From assembly GCA_019828545.1 (NCBI GenBank), contig JACVRA010000361.1:1-64000 (forward strand): a stretch of DNA of 64,000 nt. The letters are read 5' to 3'. Below, in pieces: positions 43,678-53,002 of the stretch. The DNA comes from Paracamarosporium sp. OC-R06-R3. Lineage: Eukaryota; Ascomycota; Dothideomycetes; Pleosporales; Didymosphaeriaceae. Positions within the stretch are counted from its first letter, which is position 1, and each line of letters opens with the position of its first letter. The notes beneath the pieces are model-generated. The model made no database searches, was not told the DNA's origin, and saw nothing but the letters and a program-made list of their open reading frames with translations. The position numbers and the translations under genes were made by a program.

Positions 43678-45348
43678 TCATGGACGACGTCGATTAGGGA
43701 GCTCGCCATTGTGCCGACCAACGTATGCATTGCAAGCAGCGCATAGCCAGCATCTTCGCACTTTGCTCCATCGCCACACTCCGGACGTGGTCAGAGTCCC
43801 GCACTGCTCGTTCTCGCAGACTTCGGGGCAAGGGTAGTCCTGGTTTGCTGTCTTCAAGTTCCTGTGCGGCCGCATCTCGCCGTTATGTTTCCTCGCGTAC
43901 TTATCGCAGGGCGCGCAAAGCCATATTCCACGCGCCTTGTCAAATACCCAGATTCCAGACGTGGTCTGACTGCCACAAGCTTCGTTCTCGCAGTAACCAG
44001 GGGCAGGATGCTCTTTCCTCGCTGCGGCAGTCGCACTCGGAACGCGTAAGGCGTCATTGTGTACGTACGCGTAGCCAGCGCATGTAGCACAGGTAAATAT
44101 TTGAAAGGTTAAATTAAACCTCCATGAATCATTGGTGCTCTTAGTGCTACCACAGTAAGGATTCTCGCAGTATCCCGGACACTCGCGCTGGTTTCTTAAC
44201 TCGCGTCGAACTGCCATTGCCTCGACGTTGGCAGGCGGACAGCGCAGTTTGTTCGAATTGAGCCCTGTCGAATATCGGGCACATGCGCTGCACAAGTAGA
44301 TATTCATGGCTTTGGACCAATGCCATTGAGCGCTCTCCTGAACGGCGCATAGCTCATTTTCGCACCAGCCAGGTGCTGGTGGGCGGGAGGCAAGGTCGGT
44401 GTCGCGGGCGTGTCGGTCGGCGAGCTCTTCGCCAGTCTGGAAGCGTCCGTAGGTGGAATAAAACCTTGCGCACCGCTTACAGTTGTACTCGTTGCTTGAA
44501 AGAGGGTCGGGGTGCCACATTGAGGAGTCGGTAGATCCGCATCTGTAGCAGGTGTAGCGGTGTCTATGACGTTCTCGGTAGGCCATAGCATTCTCTGCAA
44601 CGACCTGCAGCTGGGCTGCACGGCGAATTTCGAACTCTTGGACGTCGTCCGAAGGAGCATCATACCCCTCGCGAAGTACATCAGTGCAGTTCGCTGATAT
44701 GATGGGCTGCTTGAATTTCAGTATGCCGTACGCATCAAGTGACTCGAATTGGCTGTTCGCTGCGACATGTGCATTCAGACCCAGGAGATGGCGGGTGATC
44801 AGTTCCCTAAACCGAGTCCACGCTTTATCGACAAGGGTGTCTTTGCTGGTTGCGAGGACGTATGGCTTCATGGGAGCTCCGTCGTTGTCGAGAAGCCTGT
44901 ATATCAGCTTGGTAGGTTCACCAGCACGATACTTCGGATCGAGATGCCGGTCAGTACGGCCTTTCATCCCGTGCAAGGCATTGCAGCTCTCTCCAGCGTA
45001 AGCGGGGGATAGCATCGGTATGTCGTCTTCTTTGTAAAGTGGCAGACCGAAGACAAGGTACGAGCCAACCGAAGCACCGTCGGGGATGCAGCAGGGATAA
45101 TCTGTGAGTGCTGCTAAATCGCCAGTGTCGATTCCGCCCTTTCTTCCAAATGCAGCTTGTACCAGCTGCGGCATTCCTTTGAAGTATCGTAAGGCTAACT
45201 CGTCGGCAGTATTGTCATCAATGAGTTGGACGATGTCCGAATGGATAGATAGTCGTTGATCCTGAACGTGTGCATGCAAGACACGACAAACTTCAGTCAC
45301 CGCAGAAAGCGTCCGCGACCTACGTCGAAGACTTGTCGAGGCACCCAT
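43678..45348 (-). CDS. GIY-YIG nuclease fused to five GATA-like zinc fingers
   Basis: A single exon of 556 residues; the ATG at 45348 is the first in the frame. Residues ~85-195 match a GIY-YIG nuclease: VGSY (95-97), AYAGES with the second Tyr at 117, Asn122, Arg131 in KGRTDRH with His135, and the metal-binding Glu182 in RELITRHLLGLN. Five fingers follow at about 267-293, 329-356, 394-423, 453-481 and 511-539. Each reads C-x2/4-C, a Trp, LC-x2-C, then often Y..(H)NGE.R as in GATA factors. The combination suggests a site-specific endonuclease whose finger array reads DNA. It lies 171 bp behind the ILV5 stop, on the same strand. Homing activity is inferred from context. Confidence 0.75.
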   Translation of the reverse strand: MGASTSLRRRSRTLSAVTEVCRVLHAHVQDQRLSIHSDIVQLIDDNTADELALRYFKGMPQLVQAAFGRKGGIDTGDLAALTDYPCCIPDGASVGSYLVFGLPLYKEDDIPMLSPAYAGESCNALHGMKGRTDRHLDPKYRAGEPTKLIYRLLDNDGAPMKPYVLATSKDTLVDKAWTRFRELITRHLLGLNAHVAANSQFESLDAYGILKFKQPIISANCTDVLREGYDAPSDDVQEFEIRRAAQLQVVAENAMAYRERHRHRYTCYRCGSTDSSMWHPDPLSSNEYNCKRCARFYSTYGRFQTGEELADRHARDTDLASRPPAPGWCENELCAVQESAQWHWSKAMNIYLCSACARYSTGLNSNKLRCPPANVEAMAVRRELRNQRECPGYCENPYCGSTKSTNDSWRFNLTFQIFTCATCAGYAYVHNDALRVPSATAAARKEHPAPGYCENEACGSQTTSGIWVFDKARGIWLCAPCDKYARKHNGEMRPHRNLKTANQDYPCPEVCENEQCGTLTTSGVWRWSKVRRCWLCAACNAYVGRHNGELPNRRRP

Positions 45349-45519
45349 CCTGAGTGGAACGCATGTGTTGACGAAGGATGGTAGACGACGGAAAGGACAG
45401 GTTGCATTCTTTGTTGTAAGCGACTTTAAAGTTGTACCTTCCTCCAATTTTTTTGCTCAGCACCTTCCCAGATCAGTGCAATTCCACCCTTCCTCCCCTT
45501 CCTTCTCAGATTACAGTGC

Positions 45520-45830
45520 TCAATTCTTTCGAGCCTCCGGCCTCAAAGACCGGACTGCCTTACCAGCTCTCCAGATCTCCAAGCTTCTGATTTCTTCCAT
45601 TTCCGCCGCAAATTTCTCGCGGTAGTCCTTTTGAGAAGCGTACTCCAATGTCTTGTGCGTCTCGGTGCCATCCCTGACAGAGGTGTACAAGTCATTGAAA
45701 ATCGGCTTCAAGGCGTCTTTGAACTTGGGAGTCCAGTCAATGGCGCCTCTCCTGGCAGTCGTACTGCATGCCTCAAACATGTAATCAAGTCCGTTGTTTC
45801 CAATCAACGGATAGAGGGACTGTGTAGCCT
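45520..45830 (-). other. Foreign or recoded replacement 3' end of ILV5
   Basis: The codon-usage boundary falls between GTC GAG GAG and GCT ACA CAG, just before the YPLIG codons where the stranded fragment begins. The protein is about three quarters identical to that fragment by eye, while synonymous sites are extensively different. Confidence 0.72.
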
Positions 45831-46906
45831 CCTCGACGGTCTCGTTGAAAGCCTCAGAAGGAGAGTGGCCACGCTCACGGAGAACCTCGTACTGGGCGAG
45901 GAACATGCCGTGGATACCACCCATCAGGCAGCCACGCTCGCCGTAGAGGTCGGAGTAAACCTCCTTCTCGAAGGTGGTCTCGTAGAGGTAGCCGGAGCCG
46001 ACGGCAACACCGAGGGCGATAGCCTTCTCCTGGGCCTTGCCGGTGACGTCCTGGTAGACGGCGATGGAGGAGTTGATACCGCGGCCCTCACGGAAGAGGG
46101 TGCGGACGGTACGGCCGGAGCCCTTGGGGGCGACGAGGATGACGTCCATGTCCTTGGGGACATCGACCTTGGTGAGGTCCTTGAAGACGGGGGAGAAACC
46201 GTGGGAGAAGTAGAGGGTCTAGCAATGTCAGCAGAGCCTGATGGTGGGGAACGAGTATGCTCACCTTCTCCTTGGTGAGGAGGGGCTTGATGGCGGGCCA
46301 AGTCTCCGACTGGGCAGCATCGGAGAGCAGGTTCATGACGATGGTACCCTTGTTGATGGCCTCGTCGATATCGAAGAGGTTCTTGCCGGGGACCCAGCCA
46401 TCCTGCTCAGCCTCCTTCCATGAGGTACCGTTCTTCCGTACACCAACGATGACGTTGAGGCCGTTGTCACGGAGGTTAAGACCCTGGCCGTGGCCCTGCG
46501 AGCCGTAGCCGATGAGGGCGAGGGTGTCGTTCTTGAAGTACTCCTGGTTTGATTGTTAGCTCAAAGTTCCATTGAGAATGTAGTTGATGCCGTTGAGGCA
46601 TGTGCTGACTTACAAGAAGCTTCTCCTTGGGCCAGTCCTCGCGCTCTGTAACCGACGTCAGCAATCAATTGGATCAGCTAAAAAGCATCAAAACTCACCG
46701 TAGACAGTCTCCTTGGTGCCGGCGAAGTCAATCGTCTTGACACCACGCACCTGCTGGAACGAGGTGCTGACAGCAGCCTTGGGGGCAGCTGCCACGCCAG
46801 CGCGAGCAGCGTTGAGCGCAGAGACGAAGGTACGCCTCTGCACAGCAGGGACGGCCAATTGGCGCGCAATCTGGCGGGAAGCACGAGCAGCAGGTCTTGA
46901 GGCCAT
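45520..46906 (-). CDS. ILV5: Ketol-acid reductoisomerase, mitochondrial
   Basis: Exons 46906-46699, 46645-46614, 46543-46265 and 46218-45520 encode 405 residues. It catalyses the isomeroreduction step of valine, leucine and isoleucine synthesis with NADPH and Mg2+. A basic, Ala/Arg-rich presequence targets mitochondria. The Rossmann signature is LIGYGSQGHGQGLNLRDNG. The knotted C-terminal domain carries GRG.NSS, the acidic metal-binding segment around ETTFEKEVYSDLYGERGCL, and ACSTTARRGAIDW. The last ~95 codons (45520 to about 45830) differ sharply from the rest: 6 of 7 Leu are TTG and 6 of 9 Arg are AGR, against none of either upstream in this exon. The ending RPEARKN is also atypical. This part looks like a replacement 3' end. 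Confidence 0.95.
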
Positions 46907-47704
46907 TGTGAATGTGTGAGGGGGTATCTTGGGGAGTTTGAGCGGAGAGGGTGTTGGACGGTTTTTAAAGCTGGGCTGGAGCTGCGTCTGGGGTCGTTCG
47001 GATTTTCGAGCTTGAACGGCCGAACATCGGCGGTGGGCCTGTGGCCAGTCACAGATGACGCTTCGGGGAGGCATGCGCATCTCCGAACCAAGCGAAAAGT
47101 GGGGCCCAACATCAGACTGACAGAACGGCGTTCCAGACAGCGAGAAACGGAGTACATGAATGCGGTAAACACTGCATCGTCTAGTCTAGTAGATAGTCGA
47201 GATGCGGTAGTGCGTGTGGTGGACGATGGCACGAGATCCTGACTCACCCATTGCCTATTGTCTACTGAACTTCGCTCCCCGGCCGATCTACGCTGAACCT
47301 CAAATCACTATCAGCGGTGAAGATCCACAAAACAAGAGTCACTGACGATACGCAGGTGTACCCAATAAACCTTTGATGAAATTCACAAATTTGCTGCGAT
47401 TTCTCTATGAAGAACCATCGCTATGCTTTAAGGCAAGATCCGACCGTATGGATAGATCCGAAGAGAGATAAACCCTGTAAACCAACGCCTCGCTCCTGAA
47501 TACACCATAACTAAATGCTCGCTCATGATTATCATCTCTGTCATGCAACCGTCTTTTGGGGTGCGTGCATCTCTCAAACTTTTGGCCAAAGCCGTGATTG
47601 CAAGAGTTTCACACACTGTGACTCAGCCTTCCACAACCAACGATCTTATGAATGGCTGCCCAAACTGTATTCCGTCGCGGTGTATAAAGCGCCGCAAAGT
47701 GCCC
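46907..47704. other. Intergenic: ILV5 promoter, UBC12 3' flank
   Basis: No gene recognised in 0.8 kb. Confidence 0.6.
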
Positions 47705-48419
47705 TTATTTCAGGACCCGGTCGAACGACTCGCCCCTCACAGTACCGCCACCCATCGCGGCGCGCACGTTACGCTTGAAGCCTTCCCGATTGTGCTTGAG
47801 GTCTTCGGCAGCCTCCTTGTTTAGCGGGTCTGATGCGTTGGGCTCGAGGAAAAGGAACTGAGGCAAGTTAGTACCACCACATCATACTCCAAAGACCTAG
47901 CATCTACGCACCTGTAGACCGACAAAGATCGCGTTCAAGTTCAAAACGGGCTTCCAGTCCTCTCGCAGAATGTTCAAGCAGACATTACCCTCCAGGTCGA
48001 TGTTCGGATGGTAGATCTTCTGCTTGCAACGGACCTTTGGAGCATCGTAGGGGAACGTCGGCTTGATTTCGAATGCGAACTCGAATTGGCCGCCCTTATA
48101 CATTCCCTCGTCAGGGTTGATCGCGAGCGAGAAGTCCTTGTAGTTGTCTAGCTCTCGCTTGAGCTCCATGGTGTCGCTGAGGGAAAGGTGCTCGAGATCT
48201 AGCTGAGTTAGCTACTGTGTAGTAGGAAAACATTAAGGCGTGTACCTTTTATTACTCGCAAATCAGCTGCCGAGAACTTCTTCTTGCCCGACGCTGCTGC
48301 TGCCGCCTCTGCGTCCTTCTGCTGCTTCTTCTGTAGAAGAGTCAGCGATCTGCATGTATCTGTACCACCGCCTTGGATCTCCCCTGGGAGTCGCGTACCA
48401 TAGACCATATTTTCATCAT
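47705..48419 (-). CDS. UBC12: NEDD8-conjugating enzyme E2
   Basis: Exons 48419-48399, 48330-48246, 48198-47912 and 47857-47705 encode 181 residues. The start MMKIWSMKKQQ is the N-terminal extension by which Ubc12 docks to the NEDD8 E1. The UBC fold follows, with KVRCKQKIYHPNIDLEGNVCLNILREDW and the catalytic Cys in NVCLNI. Ubc12 attaches NEDD8 to cullins. The first coding exon is 21 nt. The gene is divergent from RIB7. Confidence 0.95.
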
Positions 48420-49089
48420 CTTGGCGGTATTGTCTGGGTGTTCTTTGCTTTACGCGATGGTATCGGTAGGTCGCGTGCGAAGCGGGGAGAGTCGAAGTTG
48501 AGGGCGTTGACGGCGTTGGGCTGAGTCTCAGCGGGAGCAGAACTTCTCAGACAGATATATAAAGCACGCCGAAGAAAGCGCGAAGGTCAACTTATGTACG
48601 TTCTAAACGTATATAGGGAAAGATAGGCTGCAGGTAAAGGTAGACCGAAGGCAACGGGGAACGTGGGGCGAGTCGGCGGGGCGCGGTTTTTCCATCGCCG
48701 CTGCCGCCTGGTTGACGCGATCTTGGCTCCTCCTAGGCCGGTGATTCGCTGGGCCGCGGTGTCACAAACAACCTTACAAACGCAAAGTAGAGTTCTACAA
48801 GCGGGATTTTCACAATTCTTAACTATTGGACCAATTGTTGACGACTAGACTTTGGCCATCTTCGAAATCGTGGGTAATTCCTGTGCTCTCACTCAATTAC
48901 GTCTTTGTAACCAGCAGCAGGCACTCCCAAGATCAAGATATCAATCTGAAGACATCGAACAGAAGAGCAACAACCCAAAAAAAAAAAAGTCTCTCCAGGA
49001 AAAAACAACAATCGAAAAGAGCACAACCCCAACCCAGCAACCGCCCATCTCAACTCCACCACCAAACCTCACCCCAAACCCCCTCCAAA
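48420..49089. promoter_or_regulatory. Divergent promoter, UBC12/RIB7
   Basis: 670 bp between divergent start codons. An A-rich run lies at 48975-48988 and a C/A-rich leader before the RIB7 ATG. No further element identified. Confidence 0.45.
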
Positions 49090-49926
49090 ATGTCCAAACC
49101 CCGCGACGCCCTCACCTTTCCCCCCACCACCTCAACCCTCCTAACCCCCTACCTCCCCCCACCCCTCTCAAAATCATCCCCCCCAAACCCAACCCAAACC
49201 CAAAAACCCCACCTAACCCTAACATACGCAACCTCCCTCGACGCCAGCCTCGCCCTAACCCCAGGCACACAAACCGTCCTCTCGGGCGCAGCCTCAAAAG
49301 CAATGACGCACTACCTGCGGTCCACACACGACGCGATACTAATAGGCGCCGGGACCGCGATCGCAGACGACCCGTCGCTGAACTGTAGGATTGAGGGGGT
49401 AGGCGGGTACGGCGGGGAGGGATTGCGCGGGCAGCCGCGGCCTGTGGTGCTGGATGCGAGGGGGAGGTGGGGTGTTGATGGGGGGAGTAAGGTTGTGAGG
49501 TTGGCGGGGGAGGGGAGGGGTGTTGCGCCGTGGGTTGTTGTTGGGGAGGGTGTGTCTAGTATCGATAGGGAGGGGTATGAGGCTTTGAGGGGGGTTGGGG
49601 GGAGGGTTAAGGCGTTGCGGACTGGGAGTGATGGGCGGTTTGATTGGGGGGATGTGCTTAGTTTCCTAGGCGAGGAGGGGATTGAGAGTGTGATGGTTGA
49701 GGGGGGCGGTGAGGTTATAAATGAGTTGCTTAGTCCGAGGTATGTTGGGCTTGTGGATTCGGTTATTGTGACGATTGCGCCGGTTTGGTTGGGGAGGGGG
49801 GGTGTGCAGGTTTGTCCCGAAGAGAGGAGGGATGGAGAGGGGGGCAGGGTGCCAGTTGGGAGGTTGAAGGATGTTAGGTGGGTGCCGTTGGGTGAGGATG
49901 TGGTGCTTTGTGGACGGCCGCAGTAG
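49090..49926 (+). CDS. RIB7: Riboflavin pathway reductase
   Basis: A single exon of 278 residues. It matches the fungal/archaeal 2,5-diamino-6-ribosylamino-pyrimidinone 5'-phosphate reductase, the second step of riboflavin synthesis, using NADPH. Visible signatures are LTYATSLDASLAL, TVLSGAASKAMTHYLRSTHDAILIGAGTAIADDPSLNCR, RPVVLD and the GGGEVINELL near residue 205 in the RibD C-terminal (DHFR-like) fold. The codon composition is odd: C-rich at the start, then G/T-rich with long GGGGAGG runs. Confidence 0.93.
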   Translation: MSKPRDALTFPPTTSTLLTPYLPPPLSKSSPPNPTQTQKPHLTLTYATSLDASLALTPGTQTVLSGAASKAMTHYLRSTHDAILIGAGTAIADDPSLNCRIEGVGGYGGEGLRGQPRPVVLDARGRWGVDGGSKVVRLAGEGRGVAPWVVVGEGVSSIDREGYEALRGVGGRVKALRTGSDGRFDWGDVLSFLGEEGIESVMVEGGGEVINELLSPRYVGLVDSVIVTIAPVWLGRGGVQVCPEERRDGEGGRVPVGRLKDVRWVPLGEDVVLCGRPQ

Positions 49927-50363
49927 GGGTGGTGGTGCTTGGTACTGGTATGCCGTATGTAAAGTAGGGATTATGTCGTGTATGTGTATGTATCTTATGG
50001 GGAATATCTTGTATGAATCGTTCAGTCATCTTTCTTATCTATTTATCTATCTGTCTATCTCTCTACGGGTTTCCCCTTCGTTACAATACCTCACCAGTTC
50101 TTCAAAAACATTTCTTCCTTTTTATATTCTAGAGAAAACAAGAGTGTGGCATTATAAATTGAATGGCGTGCTGTTTATCATCTCACAAGGTAGTCGCGAA
50201 CTGGAAAGGCATGCTCGAGAATGGCGTAAGTGACTGACATTGGCCAGAGTAATTCATCACGCCGACGAGCACAGTCAGCTATGTGATATAAATTGGTCGT
50301 AACATTGTCGTTGTGTAGGCGAATAAAAGCTGCTGATCATTGAGCGGCATCTGTAGATAGGTT
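49927..50363. other. Intergenic, convergent 3' ends
   Basis: Between RIB7 and the DUF218-like gene. Contains a CTAT-rich microsatellite near 50035-50065. Confidence 0.6.
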
Positions 50364-51380
50364 CTATACCACTTCCGCCGAACCAGCCGAGTCCCATGGC
50401 AGGTGCTCCAGAACACTACCGTTGAACAGTGCCTTGACACTATCCTCCAGCCCATCAGTGAGCTGCTCGGCCACTTGCTCGTCCCAGCCTCGATTCCTCC
50501 GTTTGCTAGCTAGGGCTCCCCCTGTGCCGAGTGGATCCTCCAACCATGGTGCATACCCATACTTCTCTTCACCCTTGATCGTCTCTTCTCGCTCAGCTCC
50601 CGACATGACCGGATCAATGCCCTGCACCTGGATTCTTTCCGATGGCCATTTGATTGCAGGTGCATGCAGGTCCAAGAAGCGCCGTGCTTTGAAAGCATGT
50701 GTGATGATTCGAATTTGCTTGGGATATCTACCTGTCGTCCGTCTAAAAAGCAGTATGCTGAAAAGCAGGTTCTGGAAAGAGTCGGTTGCATTTTCCTCCA
50801 ACAAGATCCGACCTTTGGAAAAGAGCTGATGCGCTCGGCCGCCTCCCTGATTGCCCTGCGCTAACTCTTGTGCCAATGTTGCGTGGTAGTACGAGCGAGC
50901 TTCACTCAGCGGGGTCAATGAGCGTTTCGTGGGCCCGCCACTCATTACTAGAAGCGTCCTTTGAGGAACATCCGGAGACCATTCGCTCATCAACACGTCG
51001 ATGCCGGCCAAGGCATGCGCCACAAATGTCTCTTGCTCGCCTGGTTTGCCTGTTTCCGAGTTTGATTCCTGGAACGAGGCGAGATGCCAATTGTTTTCGT
51101 CACAAGGGTTGAAAAGAGGAAAGTCGGGAGACGAGACATCTGGGTGGAAGACGGCATGGCAGCAAACAATAACCAGGTTCTCGAAGCCCGTGTAGTCTCG
51201 AGGTGGGATTACATGATCGGGGTATTTGAAGTCCTCGGCTGGTAGGTAGGCTAGGGCGGGGTTTGCTTGCACGTCATCTGGGGAAGTTGAGGCTCCGGCA
51301 GGGCCCTTTGCGTTTGGGGTGTTGGCAGTGTGAAAGTTCGATTTCGGCAAAGTTCTGGAAGGTGTGGCTGGTGCAGCCAT
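50364..51380 (-). CDS. DUF218-like protein
   Basis: A single exon of 338 residues from the ATG at 51380; the open frame continues upstream without ATG. After a disordered leader comes NLVIVCCHAVFHP. It then shows the DUF218/YdcF pattern: MSGGPTK..TPLSEARSYY, EENATDSFQNLLFSILLFR, ITHAFKARRFLDLH. Bacterial relatives (SanA/YdcF) are linked to envelope functions; eukaryotic members are uncharacterised. No signal peptide is obvious. It is divergent from chitin synthase across 1.6 kb. Confidence 0.78.
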   Translation of the reverse strand: MAAPATPSRTLPKSNFHTANTPNAKGPAGASTSPDDVQANPALAYLPAEDFKYPDHVIPPRDYTGFENLVIVCCHAVFHPDVSSPDFPLFNPCDENNWHLASFQESNSETGKPGEQETFVAHALAGIDVLMSEWSPDVPQRTLLVMSGGPTKRSLTPLSEARSYYHATLAQELAQGNQGGGRAHQLFSKGRILLEENATDSFQNLLFSILLFRRTTGRYPKQIRIITHAFKARRFLDLHAPAIKWPSERIQVQGIDPVMSGAEREETIKGEEKYGYAPWLEDPLGTGGALASKRRNRGWDEQVAEQLTDGLEDSVKALFNGSVLEHLPWDSAGSAEVV

Positions 51381-53002
51381 GGGTATTATATTAAGAATGC
51401 AGGCGTTGGAATGAAGGGAACGGCGGCCCACCTGGTGGCTGGGTCGATCGGGTCTCGGCAATGTAAAATGATCAAAACTGCGATTGGTCGGCTTACTCGT
51501 GCATGTCAGCGGAAAAGAGCTGGCGCGGGAGGTGATGGGGTGAGAAAGGGTGGATAGGAATTTGGATGGACATAATCGATAATATGGTTAGATGGCGGGA
51601 TGGCCCTTCCCGCCAGGGTCTAAAGGCTTGGAAGGGACCGGTAGCGACGATGCAGGGCCGAGCACGCGCGAGACAGGCAACGCAGAAGATGGACAGCAGA
51701 CACATTCTGCGGTTGAGACAGCATTCACACAGCGGTGCTTGATTCAAAGGTCGGCTGAGCTACGGCGCCACTTGACCAAGCGGCCACGAGCAGCCAACGG
51801 GCAAAAGGTTAATGAGCATGTACATGTCCGCTCTTTCCCAAAGCGGACGCGGCGTGGTATGGAAGATGACCCGTCGCGAGCAGGCCAAGCGGTGAGATGC
51901 TTGTTTTAGGGCAGCCAGGACAAGTCGATGCAGACTTGCCATGTACTGCAGCAGCTGGCAATCCTCTGGTCTAGGTGCAGCGGTGAGGGCGATGCAAGAG
52001 GAGGATCTCGGATTTCTGAGACGCTGGAGATGCATCGTGGGATCGACGCCGGGTTGTCTTGGCCGAACTGCGACCTCAGGGCCATGGATAATACGTTATT
52101 TGCAGACGAGGCCGAAAGGAGTGCTTTGGCGTGCAGCCGGGGATGCCCCAGGTTGGCGGCACAGCGGTGCAGCGGTACAGCGGAACGGCGGGCGCTGCAG
52201 AAGCATAGGGGGCGCCGTTGAACCTTGGAAGAGGTTTGACAGTGACGTCGGCTAGCACCGTACCATGGAAATACCTGCAACGTGCAACAAGATGCACGAC
52301 GACGTCGACCAAGTCGGGTGTAGATGGTAGCGTGCGATAGTAAATTATTCGCGAATACCTGTCCCCCTACCCGCTGTGAGGCTGAGCAGCGTAAGCACTC
52401 ATGCTGCGCTGCTCTCTGCAGCTCCACCACCGGGGCGACTGAAGGCTGATTAAGGTGCCCATGCTCCTCTAATTATAGCCTCGCCCCTGCCTGCGGGCGT
52501 ATCCACCGCCACGCCTCAGTTGGCACGGCGACGGCTCGCTGAGCGTTGGCGGGAACCCCAAGCAGCGGCCTGCGAACGCGAAGAGGCCCGTAGCAGCAAG
52601 CCCGCTGCCTGTCGCCATCGTTGCGGGCGCCATTCACGCATTCTGGGCGCGTGATGAAGGACCGCAGGTGAAACAGGGAGGCGGCCGCGCAGCCAACCAG
52701 GCCCGCGTTTCACGTCGCATTCCCAGCGTTAGCCTAGCGCCGCCAGCACCACGACCGCAGCGCAGCCCCCGAGAGCCCTGCCGACCAAGCTCTCACCGCT
52801 AGGCCCCTTTGGTTAGTCGCAGGCCCGCCTCCACCTCAGCTCGCTCCCAGACATTTCTCCTCGCCAGTTCTTTATCAACGCTCGCCGCCCACGAGAGCTT
52901 CGTCCATCTCTCGCCATCCCATTGTGCACCGCGCCCCACCCCCCTCCCCCTCCCAAAACACACCCAGCAGTCCTCGCCGCCTGGCCCTGACCGCTGCACG
53001 CC
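51381..53002. other. Long GC-rich promoter of chitin synthase
   Basis: 1.6 kb without a supported gene. The ORFs here are short and non-conserved. A CT-rich tract just before 53003 fits a strong fungal core promoter. Confidence 0.55.

Noticed and set aside
45631..46278. 215-codon plus-strand ORF across ILV5
   Set aside because: Antisense shadow; it crosses an ILV5 intron and resembles no protein.
48852..49388. 178-codon plus-strand ORF overlapping RIB7
   Set aside because: Out-of-frame shadow of C-rich RIB7 5' sequence.
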